64,000 bases of DNA from Galerina marginata (taxonomy: Eukaryota; Basidiomycota; Agaricomycetes; Agaricales; Galerinaceae), in NCBI GenBank assembly GCA_023014335.1, contig JAECYW010000003.1:3782001-3846000 (forward strand). The letters are read 5' to 3'. The notes below the pieces were generated by a model. It had not been told where the DNA came from. It worked only from the letters and a program-made list of their open reading frames with translations, and ran no database searches. Below, piece by piece: positions 55,016 through 64,000 of this stretch. Within the stretch, counting starts at the first letter, position 1. Each line of letters starts with the position of its first letter. The translations under genes were made by a program, and so were the position numbers.

Positions 55016-58000
55016 ATGTCCGAGCCGATGGATATTACTTCCCCAGCCCATGGACGCATACATGCACGTCTGTCAACCGTTTCCGAGCCTGGAGCACCTT
55101 CGCCCGTTCCTCAGCACCCAGTCGCTTCCCTGGTCGCTGCACCCACAGCACATTCTGCACCTTATTCCGCCGCTTGGCGTTTACGTCCTTTAACTTCACC
55201 TAACGTTAACTTTTCACCTACGCTTTCTCTTCCAACCTTACCATCCGTACCTTCTTACCCCAACGAGGCCCCGCCTCCGCCGTTTTATTATTCAAACTTG
55301 AATTTTCACGATCAACCTCAGATCCCTTATTCTCCGCGTTATAACGCGCATCCATATTATCCTGTTCAGCAGTCCGTGTTCCAGGGCCATTTCACTCCGA
55401 ATGAGCCTCATACTTTTCCAATTCAATCGCCTCGGCATCAGACCATCGCGATTCCTTCATCGGACGATGCTCCGCGGGTAACCCGTCGCTCTCCGACCCA
55501 ATCTTTACATCGTTCTCCGTCTGCTTTGTCTTATGCTCCTTATTCGTACAAAGTTCGTCACGCCATTCCTTCCTCACCTTTCGCACCTGTGGCTCGAGTG
55601 CCAGTTTCCAATTTATTATTTGACCATTCTTCGCAGCCTGCGCCTGTTTCTACCTCTTATCACAGCCCTTCTGTTCGCCCTGATTCAGTTGCACCTAACG
55701 TACCTCAGTACATGTCTCCTGCATATCATGCATCCTTCTTACTTCAACCGCCGCCTCCAAATCGTGCACCTTCTTCTTATATGCGCATGTCTTCAATTCA
55801 TTCTCCTGCACAGTCACCATTGCCCTCAGTTCTGCCCTTATTGCATAATCATTTGTCCCAACCAAACCCTGTTAGACTAGAAGACTCTCTTCGTCGCCCT
55901 GACTCCGTTCGTAATCGAGAAACTTTCCAACCCGAACCAAATTTTGTTCCCTACTTTGCACCTAGTAAACCTTCTCTTCCTTCTACCAAAGACATACCTA
56001 TTCTTACCGGGAAAAGCGACTGGGGACCTTGGAACTTGGCCGTCACCAATCTCATCTCCAATCAACAAGTCTTCGGGCACATTTCGGATGGTCTCGACCC
56101 TGGTGCACGTTATGATCCCTCGTTCCTGCCATCATACCCTCCGTTGGTCCACCCTCAATCTAACCAACAAGAACTCGATGTCTTTAGTCAATGGTGGTCA
56201 CTCGACGGAATCGCATCAGACATCCTAACATCCAGGATATCGAAGATCATACTGCAGAGCTTACCTGTCCCCAACCTACGCCTTGGAGAGCGTCGCTCAG
56301 CCCGAGACATATACAACTCACTCCGTACACTCTACAGTGCTGGGGACTACAACTCAGTTATGAACCTTGAGGCGAAGCTACGTCAACTCAATTGCGGAAC
56401 AGGTGGACTTATGGTTACCGAATACATCACAACATGGAGATCATATGTCAACCAAATCGGCGCGGCCGGTTACCCCCTACCTCCGCGCCAGCTCCTACAA
56501 ATGTTTGCCGACGGTCTTCCCTCAACCATATCATTCACTCCTCTCAAGCAATCCGTCTACCTATCACTCAATGAACCAGACGATCGTCGATTACCTGCCC
56601 TGGAACAAATCTTTGATCAGGCACGAATCATCGATGATACCTTCCAGAGGACAAAGCCTGCACGTACAGCTCCCAATAGACCTCGCCAACCAGGTCCTCC
56701 ACCTAATCCTCCACCATCGCAACCTACAGCCGAACCCTCTACAGCTACCACCGACCCGAAGTCAAAGCCAACATGCGGCAACTGCGGAGGTCCTCACCTG
56801 ACGAAAAACTGCTTTCAGTCTGGGGGTGCAATGGAAGGCCGGCGAGATGAAGTCCTAGGAAATAGAGGTGCACGAGCTCAGGCGCATATTGCAGAGGTAG
56901 CAGAGGAAACCACAGGGATGGAAGGGTATCAGATCACGGACCTTACAGATAACGAACCCGAATTAGCCGCCTTGTCAATTACTAGATCAATTTCCGCACA
57001 ATCCATCGCCTTTTCCAACGCTTATGCTTATTCTGCGACCTCTAAGTCTACCGCCAATACAACTGTGGTTCCCCGTGTCAAATATAACTCCGCCCTTGAT
57101 TCCGCATGCTCGCAACACATCATACGCGATAGGAACCTATTCTGGACATACAACCCAGACCTTGCCAAACCAGTTGGGACTGCAAATCACGGAACTCTGG
57201 AAACTCTAGCAGCAGGGGACGTGAAGGTTAAGCTCGCCATAGATGACGGCAATGGATCGGTTATCAATGTCACTTGGATACTCCGCGACTGCCTACACGC
57301 ACCCAATGTTGCGATTAACCTCATCTCTGTCGGCGCATTGAACCGTGCTGGGATGCATGTCAATTATGCTCCTGATAAAACGGTCCTAGTATTCCCAAAC
57401 AATCCAGGGAAGATTGGTCGACTAGCAGGGAAATCATTCAATGCCGACATCATCATGCAAAACATTTCCTACCTAAACTGCAAGTTCGTAACCCCCCAAG
57501 GTCCTGAACCCAGCATTGAGCGTCCATCTGCATTTCCCATCTTTCCTGCTTCCGCCCTAACTCCCGAGCTCTGGCATCGTCGACTAGGCCACCCAGGAAC
57601 TGACACAACTCGTGATGTCCTCACTAAGGACTGCGTCTCTGGCGTGACCTGGTCTGGCCCATTTACCCCTGGACACTGCATACCATGCCTAATCGGCAAG
57701 AGCCCGCAAGCACCATACTCCTCGAACAAACACCGCGTGGATAAAATCTGTGAATTGATTCATATCGATACCTGCGGACCATATCCTACACAGACGCGCA
57801 AGAAAGAGAAGTACTTCATGGCCATACTGGATGACTGCTCAAACTACGGTGCATGTCCTTTGCTGGTACTCAAGAGCGGTGCATGCTTAGCCTGGAGGCA
57901 GACAAAGTCTAGCTGGGAGAACATATCAGGAAACAGGGTTATAGCTGTTCGGACCGATGGTGCAAAGGAATTCATTGAAGGAAAGATGAGGGAAGAGCTC

Positions 58001-60436
58001 GATGAAGCTGGTATCGCAGTCCAACAAACCGCCCCCTATGCCCACCCCCAGAACGGAAAGATTGAGCGGTATATTCGCACAATCGCTGACACTGCCCAAG
58101 CACTCATAGCCGATTCCAAACTCCCTGCATCTTTCTGGGGCTTCGCAGTCCTTACTGCAGTCTTCCTCCGAAATCGTATACCAACAAAAGCTCTTCCTAA
58201 TCACATTACCCCTCACGAGAAGATGAAAGGAGAAAAACCCGACCTCTCGATGCTCAGGATATGGGGGTGTCAATGCTATGTGGCACGACCCCCGGAAATT
58301 CGAGGTAAAGGTGCCCCACGCCGCTTTGAAGCTATATTCATTGGATACATGGAGAACCGTGTTGGATGGTTGGTCTGCGATCTCGAGGGCTCCCTTTTCT
58401 TCTCGAGGGATGTTATCTTCAATGAATCAGTTCCTGGCCATCTCTCACCTACCCGTGGCCGCTCAAATCCCCCTGGAGTGAACAGTGACCGTGTCCTCCG
58501 ATCCCACCATGACCAGTCATCCCTCATTGCCGAAGTCATCTCTGAACGCGATGACCGGCTAGCCGCAAATGCTGTCACTCCACATCCACAGCAATATACG
58601 GATTTGATACTTGCCTTCATGTCTTTCAACGAATTCAACGCCTTTCTCGCATCCTCTAGCATCCAACCAACCACGGAATACGCAATGCTGTCTACTTCAC
58701 AGGGCGAACATCCCTTCACCTCTGAACAATGTTATTCAGCAACACCTCGATACCCCTTTCGATTTCGCCTCCAAAACTATAACCCAGACAAAGCTCCAGA
58801 TTCATATGATGAGGCCATAGCACGCCCAGACAAGGAAATCTGGATGGCAGCTATGAATCGTGAGAAGGAAAGTCTGGAAGCTCGAGGCGCATTTGAACGT
58901 GTCACGCCAATTCCTAAAGGCCGCAAACCAATTGGCGTTTGTTGGACATTTATCTTCAAGTACAATGCCGATGGATCCATCAAACGCGGTTATGAGAAAG
59001 CGCGACTAGTCGCTCAAGGTTTTAGCCAACGGGAGGGTGTTGATTTCAGCGCCACTTATGCGCCGGTTGCCAAACTTACCAGCATCCGGATCATCCTCGC
59101 TTACGCCAACCACCACGACTACGAAATCTTGAGTTTTGACGTCAAAACAGCCTTCCTCCACGCCAAGTTATCATACCTCCTCTTTGTCAAACAGATCCCG
59201 GGCTTCCCAGAGGCCGACCCTGAAACTGTTCTTCGCCTTTTAGTAGCACTTTATGGCCTTCGCCAATCAGCTTACGAATTTTATATTTTTCTTTTAAAAC
59301 TCTTGATGCGTTTAGGTCTTGTTCGTAGTGAAGTAGATCATTCAGTTTTTGTTGGTCGTTGGACCTCACCCCCTCACCTTTCTATTTCTATGCCGGCCAA
59401 CGGCGAGCCACTTATTCTTATTGTTCCTGTCCATGTGGACGACGGTCTTGTTGTGACCAATTCCCTCCCTCTTTACTCCTGGTTCATTGAACAACTGACC
59501 CCAGACCTCGAAATCGTCGACATGGGTCCAGTCTCAATGTACCTCGGGAATCGTATCACTCGAGATCGGCCAAATCGGAAACTCTGGATATCACAAAAAC
59601 CTCTGCTCATTGAGCTACTCCAGAACTGGAATATGCTCGACAGCACCCCTACAAATATCCCACTGTCACAACCGCTCCACAAACTGCCCCTAGCACCTCC
59701 GAACTCACTGCCTGGCATCAACGACGACGAGATTACCATCAATTTCCAACGCTTAACCGGCAGTCTCACATACCTCGCTATTTGCACCCGTCCCGATATC
59801 GCACACGCAGCCATGGCACTCGGACAATACAATGCTAGTCCTACCCGGGCACATCTCCTCGCAGCAAAAGTTGTTCTACGCTACCTGGCAGGCACACTAG
59901 ACTATGGTCTAGAATACACATCTCCCATCTCTTCCATCCCCAACACCGTCGCCCCATACGTCCAGGGATGCGCACTCTCAGATGCTGACTGGGCTTCCGA
60001 CGAGAAGGATAGAAGAAGTGTCTCCGGGTACTGCTTTTATATGCATGGGTGTTTAGTCTCCTGGTCGGCACAGAAGCAGAAGATCGTCGCTTGCTCGTCA
60101 ACCGAGGCCGAATACTACTCACTGTCCTATGCACTCCGCGAGGGGATTTGGATGCGTATATTCCTTACCACACTACAGATGCCAATCCCTAAACCGTTCC
60201 CACTGCTTTGCAACAATCAGAGCACAATCAAACTTGCCGAATCAAACGTTAATTCCCCCCTCTCAAAACATATCGACGTTCGGTATCACTTTATACGAGA
60301 AAAAATCGAGGATGGCACTTTCGAAACGAGCTGGATCCCAACTGCAGACATGACCGCCGATATCTTCACCAAACCACTACCATTTCCTTCTTTTTCTAAA
60401 CACCGTTTAGCCCTGGGTATCGTACCTATTCCTTGA
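55016..60436 (+). CDS. Copia gag-pol polyprotein, 1806 codons
   Basis: Single frame from ATG 55016 in conventional copia order. A Pro/Ser/Tyr-rich N-terminus (about residues 1-320); a gag-like helical region; a zinc knuckle CGNCGGPHLTKNC (C-x2-C-x3-H-x4-C, from residue 587); aspartic protease LDSACSQHII (Asp at about 695, with DSA where many relatives have DSG); GAG-pre-integrase WHRRLGHPG with an HHCC zinc site; integrase core IHIDTCGPY (Asp about 918), VRTDGAKEF and HPQNGKIER; reverse transcriptase WTFIFKYNADGSIKR, FDVKTAFLHAKL and VHVDDGLV (the YVDD box as HVDD, about 1474); and RNase H SDADWASDEKDRRSVSGY plus SSTEAEYYSLS. It ends ADMTADIFTKPLP near residue 1790. No frameshift between gag and pol. 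Everything needed for autonomous movement seems present. Confidence 0.93.
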   Translation: MSEPMDITSPAHGRIHARLSTVSEPGAPSPVPQHPVASLVAAPTAHSAPYSAAWRLRPLTSPNVNFSPTLSLPTLPSVPSYPNEAPPPPFYYSNLNFHDQPQIPYSPRYNAHPYYPVQQSVFQGHFTPNEPHTFPIQSPRHQTIAIPSSDDAPRVTRRSPTQSLHRSPSALSYAPYSYKVRHAIPSSPFAPVARVPVSNLLFDHSSQPAPVSTSYHSPSVRPDSVAPNVPQYMSPAYHASFLLQPPPPNRAPSSYMRMSSIHSPAQSPLPSVLPLLHNHLSQPNPVRLEDSLRRPDSVRNRETFQPEPNFVPYFAPSKPSLPSTKDIPILTGKSDWGPWNLAVTNLISNQQVFGHISDGLDPGARYDPSFLPSYPPLVHPQSNQQELDVFSQWWSLDGIASDILTSRISKIILQSLPVPNLRLGERRSARDIYNSLRTLYSAGDYNSVMNLEAKLRQLNCGTGGLMVTEYITTWRSYVNQIGAAGYPLPPRQLLQMFADGLPSTISFTPLKQSVYLSLNEPDDRRLPALEQIFDQARIIDDTFQRTKPARTAPNRPRQPGPPPNPPPSQPTAEPSTATTDPKSKPTCGNCGGPHLTKNCFQSGGAMEGRRDEVLGNRGARAQAHIAEVAEETTGMEGYQITDLTDNEPELAALSITRSISAQSIAFSNAYAYSATSKSTANTTVVPRVKYNSALDSACSQHIIRDRNLFWTYNPDLAKPVGTANHGTLETLAAGDVKVKLAIDDGNGSVINVTWILRDCLHAPNVAINLISVGALNRAGMHVNYAPDKTVLVFPNNPGKIGRLAGKSFNADIIMQNISYLNCKFVTPQGPEPSIERPSAFPIFPASALTPELWHRRLGHPGTDTTRDVLTKDCVSGVTWSGPFTPGHCIPCLIGKSPQAPYSSNKHRVDKICELIHIDTCGPYPTQTRKKEKYFMAILDDCSNYGACPLLVLKSGACLAWRQTKSSWENISGNRVIAVRTDGAKEFIEGKMREELDEAGIAVQQTAPYAHPQNGKIERYIRTIADTAQALIADSKLPASFWGFAVLTAVFLRNRIPTKALPNHITPHEKMKGEKPDLSMLRIWGCQCYVARPPEIRGKGAPRRFEAIFIGYMENRVGWLVCDLEGSLFFSRDVIFNESVPGHLSPTRGRSNPPGVNSDRVLRSHHDQSSLIAEVISERDDRLAANAVTPHPQQYTDLILAFMSFNEFNAFLASSSIQPTTEYAMLSTSQGEHPFTSEQCYSATPRYPFRFRLQNYNPDKAPDSYDEAIARPDKEIWMAAMNREKESLEARGAFERVTPIPKGRKPIGVCWTFIFKYNADGSIKRGYEKARLVAQGFSQREGVDFSATYAPVAKLTSIRIILAYANHHDYEILSFDVKTAFLHAKLSYLLFVKQIPGFPEADPETVLRLLVALYGLRQSAYEFYIFLLKLLMRLGLVRSEVDHSVFVGRWTSPPHLSISMPANGEPLILIVPVHVDDGLVVTNSLPLYSWFIEQLTPDLEIVDMGPVSMYLGNRITRDRPNRKLWISQKPLLIELLQNWNMLDSTPTNIPLSQPLHKLPLAPPNSLPGINDDEITINFQRLTGSLTYLAICTRPDIAHAAMALGQYNASPTRAHLLAAKVVLRYLAGTLDYGLEYTSPISSIPNTVAPYVQGCALSDADWASDEKDRRSVSGYCFYMHGCLVSWSAQKQKIVACSSTEAEYYSLSYALREGIWMRIFLTTLQMPIPKPFPLLCNNQSTIKLAESNVNSPLSKHIDVRYHFIREKIEDGTFETSWIPTADMTADIFTKPLPFPSFSKHRLALGIVPIP

Positions 60437-60486
60437 CACCCTTGTACTATTTTGTTCACTTCCTTCCACACTCCTCAGTCCGGACA

Positions 60487-60497
60487 AGATGGGGGTG
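60487..60497 (+). other. Polypurine tract
   Basis: AGATGGGGGTG immediately precedes the 3' LTR and fits the plus-strand priming site. Confidence 0.75.
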
Positions 60498-60794
60498 TGT
60501 TGACCTAATACTAGCTCTTCCTGTCCGTACATCGTCATGCTTCCTCATCATTCCTCGACCTTCGTCTTCTTGACTTCTCTCATCACGTGTAGTCTTATAT
60601 AGTCGACGCCCCACATTCTTCCTTCTCCTCAGTTGTCATTCCCTTCTTGACACTGAGGTATTTCTTATTCTATTCGTACTCTACTACTTGTACTTACTGC
60701 CACTCATCCTAGTTGTCTCGTGCGACTAGGTAATACCATATCAGTTGTCATTCCCTTCTTGACACTGAGTTGTCTCGTGCGACTAGGTCTTACA
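60498..60794 (+). repeat. 3' LTR
   Basis: 297 bases, one substitution from the 5' LTR by eye, same internal duplications. Confidence 0.95.
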
Positions 60795-61150
60795 GATACC
60801 GACGCGGAAAAAATTGCAGTAGGGTACTATTATTATTCTCTCCCTAATGGCACCCTTTGCGCGCCTTCCGGGGGCGGGGAGAGGATGGATTGGCGCTCGT
60901 CGGTTTGGATGACGTTCCGAAAATAACTCGCGCCAGGCACGCTATTTTTAGAACCTTTGATGGGATCTCATATTTGACAGCCTGCCTTCGTCTCGCGCTT
61001 TGCGCCTCCTTCCCGTTCGAATTCTATTTACTTTAGTATACAGTTGAGATCCCCTTGTAAATACAAAGCTAATGATATAATTTTTACCTTGAAATTCCCA
61101 GAGGAAGGGGTGGATGCCATAGCATCCATTCGGATGACCTTCTGATCATC
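60795..61150 (+). repeat. GC-rich tandem repeat, right part
   Basis: Resumes the second unit after the copia insertion: GCGGAAAAAA, GGCACCCTTTGCGCGCC, GGATGGATTGGCGC and GGATGACGTTCCG in the same order as 54385-54515. From about 60960 it becomes unrelated to the unit but is loosely similar to 38230-38400. Confidence 0.55.
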
Positions 61151-63418
61151 CTTGCCTCACAGATAACCTTTATGCTGTAAAGAGCAATGTATTAGACTAA
61201 ACTAATACATATACGTTGTATTACTAGGTGTAAGAAGATAAATTACCAGTCTGCATTCCCAACAGAATAGGTGGGGCTGTCGTTCGCGCCCCAACCAGTC
61301 CCTCGCATCTCGTTGGCCCCCTCCTTCAATTCACCTCGTCCGCTGTGGTATCATCGTCGCACCACAGCGGTTTCAGCTCCCGCGGCCCCGTCGTTCGCGA
61401 ACGAAACGACGTTCCAAACCTCAAAACCAATGCACGCCTGTACACCCAGCACAGCTCGTCGTCTCCCATGCATCGATACCCGTGTGGCTTGGGGAACGAG
61501 CTGGGAGACGTCGGCGATGCATAGGCAGGGAGCAATGAATCGAAGGGGCGAGGGGGACGGAAGCAGAAGGCGGCAGGGGTTGTGAAGGGGTTGAGGCAGA
61601 GCCCCAAGCCTGTCCGTATGGTTGTCGTCGGCCAGGGAGGAGATACGAGCGGTGCGGGTCACGGCGGCTCCGCTGAGGGGAAGGCTCTCGACCTGTAGGT
61701 TCGAGAGTGTGCAGCAGCAGCAGCACGCGGTGATGCTGCTGCACCCTCCCTTCGCCTCGCCTCACCCGCCGTCACACTTCAGCAGAAGCAACAGCTGCAA
61801 TAAGCAGCCGCTGCTTCACCTCGGCACCATCGGTACAGAACAAGCAGCAGCAAACGCTGCTGCTCATGCTGTTGCCTCTCCTCGTGGTATGCCGCCAGTT
61901 CTGGTGATGGCGTGATATCGTCCTGGGGGTGGGTCGGGGTGGAAAGATTCACGCCGTCGCGATACAAGGAGTAATCGTGAAGCGGCGATGGCAGCGACAC
62001 TCGTGTTGCCCTGGTTGCTTTTCGGCGATGTTGGAGCGGACGAAGTGGCGAAGGAGGCGACTGCGGAGGCGACGAGTGTGATGGCGGGTGAAAGGCCACG
62101 GCCACCGCGCTGGTTGGACTGGAGAGAGGTGGATAAGTGGCACGGGGCTGGCAAGAATGGTGCAGTGAAGCGAGTCGTATTGACTCGCTTCACGACGTAC
62201 CTCGCGGGTCTCCCATAGCATGGGTCTCCCCTCGTCCTCTGCCTCCCCTCCAGCATTCTCCATCGTCCAAATGTCGGTCCAAAGCCCCGGAGTTGGTGGG
62301 GCGGCTTCGAACGTGGCTGTAAGCTCGTTTTCGTCCCATCCGCGGTCCCGAACTTGGCCCAAGCCTCTCGCGATGTGGCAGCGTGGCGGTGGTTTGTGAT
62401 TCGTCGCGTTCATGATCTTTCTGGCTTGCGCAGCGCAGCTGGCCTACATCCCTCTGGCAGGGGGGAGGCGCGCGGCTAGGTGTTTGGGTGTCGGTTCGGT
62501 TGGTAGACCTCCAGCTGCGCCAGTGGTATCCCCGGGCTCGAGGATTCACTGCTGGCGCTGACTGGGGAAGGGTGGGAGGAACGAGGGTGGGAGGAGCGAG
62601 GGTGGGAGGAGGGGTGGACGACGTGGATGTGCTGAGATGGTTGAAAGAAATGCTTGTTGATCGTGTCGGGCGGAGTTTAAACTGTCCGGACCGATCAATC
62701 CCGCGTCAACTCGTCGTCGTCGACGACGTCGGCGAGGAGTGTACTACTAGCTCTTGTGCCTCGTTTGACTAGGATTTGTGGTTGATATGTCATAAATGTT
62801 ATTTGAGGTAGAATAATGAAATTTCCGACCTGTAGTTTACAAAAACAGCTCACCTGTGGCAATTGTTGCATTTCGTGGTGATTTCGGGTCGTTGAGAATT
62901 GTGAGGTTTCATTGGTATGGCCCCAATGGATTGGAGCACCAAAAAACAGCGGGAAATCTAAGTTTTATCTAATTAAATACTTTCTAGATACTTCCGGAGC
63001 ACAAAAGTGGGTGGGCAAGGTTACCATTTGCAAATGTCGGCTGAAGAGCTGATTTCGCGAGAAATGTTCTTTGTGATTCATCAAGGGTGTCTCGGGATCT
63101 ATATACCGGACCCGGGGTTGGGTGGTTGGTTCGGCCGTCAGGCCGCTAAATTTTTTTTTAACCTACCTATTTTTTGGTGTAAAAATGGCTCAAATGACAG
63201 CCAAAAGTGACCAGAGAACATATAGACTTGCAATATTGACTATTTACTGCACTCCAGACCACGAAACAGGTGAAGAGAGGAACAAATAACATTGGAGATA
63301 AGCTTAAGATAACGATTAGATGAAGATCACGTTGCAGATAAGTAAAATATCATGATAATCCCGGTGCAATATACATCAAAAACACAGAAACCGCGTTAAA
63401 GGAGAACACTGCGACAGG
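61151..63418. other. No gene recognised; hairpins and G-rich repeat
   Basis: 61300-62770 is GC-rich, with open frames on both strands that overlap each other and show low-complexity composition, so none is called. Structures: a CTCTCGA/TCGAGAG hairpin at 61685-61707; GTGCAGCAGCA at 61709-61719 paired with TGCTGCTGCAC at 61734-61744; a perfect 12-base-stem hairpin at 62165-62193 (GTGAAGCGAGTC, five-base loop); and three 15-base units of GGTGGGAGGARCGAG at about 62571-62615. 62770-63418 is AT-richer flank of the next gene. Confidence 0.5.
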
Positions 63419-64000
63419 ATGGCATCGGAAGGACCAGTGAGTCTTTTTGAAGTCAACATAAAGATCAGATTACTCACACAAAACGCGACTTCCTCATATT
63501 TATAGGCCGCAATACCGGTGATTCAAGTTGACAGTGAAGGATACGTAACCTGTCCGGACTGCGGCGCAAAGAAGAAATGTGGGACGGCAGGTGTCGAGAA
63601 TATCATGAAGAACCACCGTGGCACAAAGATCTGCAAGGATACACAAGCTAAAAGGGACAGGAACGGCAAAAAAATGAGAGAGGGCTCACTCCTCAGCTTT
63701 ATGCGACCGCGTTCAACAGCGGTGCCTAGTACAGTCAATGCAGAACCAGTACAGCAAGACCCACGCATTGAAATCCCTTTGGTGTCATCAAGTCAGCTTA
63801 AATCTGGATCAGAAAGGGAGAAAACTCGTACGAAATCCGTGTTTGTGCAGGAACTGCGAAGGATCTCGATGGCCCTACCCACGACGATTCCTGAGGCAAC
63901 AGGGACAGATTTGTTGTCGCAGTTTGCCAGTCCGCTGCAGCACGACAATCCAGGCGTTTCGGCAGATGACCTGTGGGAGGAGGTTTTGAACCCGTTCCTG
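63419..64000 (+). CDS. 5' end of an uncharacterised zinc-finger-like gene, cut by window
   Basis: ATG 63419 gives MASEGP, then a 67-base intron (63437-63503) and PVIQVDSEGYVTCPDCGAKK followed by GVENIMKNHRGTKICKD, a C-x2-C...H-x6-C arrangement suggesting a zinc-binding N-terminus. The rest is polar, then SVFVQELRRISMALPTTIPE and DDLWEEVLNPFL at the edge. I have the impression of a basidiomycete-expanded, possibly transposon-related family but cannot name it. The 3' part lies outside the window. Confidence 0.5.

Larger units (their letters stand above)
54612..60794 (+). mobile_element. Full-length Ty1/copia LTR retrotransposon
   Basis: Both 297-base LTRs start TGTTGACC and end TTACA. I see a single difference between them (CTACCACTTG versus CTACTACTTG), so insertion is recent. 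The target duplication GATAC flanks it (54607-54611 and 60795-60799). It has a primer-binding site, polypurine tract and one uninterrupted polyprotein frame. It sits inside a tandem GC-rich repeat. Confidence 0.95.

Noticed and set aside
54612..60794. Endogenous retrovirus
   Set aside because: Integrase precedes reverse transcriptase, there is no envelope gene, and motifs are of the Ty1/copia type.
61271..62772. Many overlapping open frames of 60-150 codons on both strands
   Set aside because: High GC makes long chance frames. They overlap each other, have low-complexity composition and no recognised motif.

Overview
The window looks like accessory, transposon-dominated nuclear DNA of a mushroom-forming basidiomycete (Agaricomycetes). 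Genes are cut into many short exons by introns of about 50-70 bases with GT-AG ends and CTRAC-type branch sites. The gene families are ones expanded in that group: DUF6535 membrane proteins, DUF6589 proteins, Crypton/Ndc10-type tyrosine recombinases, KDZ transposases with TET/JBP dioxygenases, and fungal G-domain proteins. No tRNA, rRNA or CRISPR was found. Exon joins were made by eye, so exact borders are models. Family assignments come from recognised motifs; no database was searched.

Layout. 0.4-6.7 kb: an XPG/GEN-like nuclease gene and a ~17-exon Crypton-type tyrosine recombinase gene, both on the minus strand, 199 bases apart. 6.9-8.7 kb: a decayed G-domain GTPase copy. 8.7-11.0 kb: a DUF6535 membrane-protein gene. 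11.1-24.4 kb: a large, old inverted duplication. Each arm carries an E(z)-like gene (PRC2 methyltransferase family) converging on a 5'-truncated BRR2-like spliceosomal helicase, and both arms are damaged. 25.9-28.8 kb: the best-preserved G-domain gene, with a 714-base TA-flanked MITE in an intron. 30.6-32.0 kb: a third G-domain gene. 32.3-33.2 kb: about 12 tandem 71-base units, each shaped like a complete intron. 34.8-35.5 kb: a frameshifted BRR2 N-terminal relic.

35.9-52.9 kb: a DUF6589 gene split in two by a 13.7-kb DNA transposon (37780-51470). The transposon has terminal inverted repeats of about 365 bases and an 8-base target duplication with one mismatch. It carries a KDZ transposase, a divergently transcribed TET/JBP dioxygenase, and three accessory genes: a small charged coil protein, a viroplasmin/RNase HI-N-like protein with SUMO-interacting-like motifs, and a large W-rich protein. 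A MITE-like foldback element sits among them. Removing the transposon plus one target copy puts the two DUF6589 halves back in phase.

53.0-64.0 kb: a RecQ-like helicase pseudogene converging on the DUF6589 gene; a tandem repeat of about 220 bases interrupted by a full-length, apparently young Ty1/copia retrotransposon (54612-60794, nearly identical 297-base LTRs, TSD GATAC, one 1806-codon ORF); a GC-rich stretch without a recognised gene; and the 5' end of a zinc-finger-like gene cut by the window edge. Several relic genes carry in-frame TGA codons of the kind CGA-to-TGA change would produce, suggesting cytosine-deamination decay.
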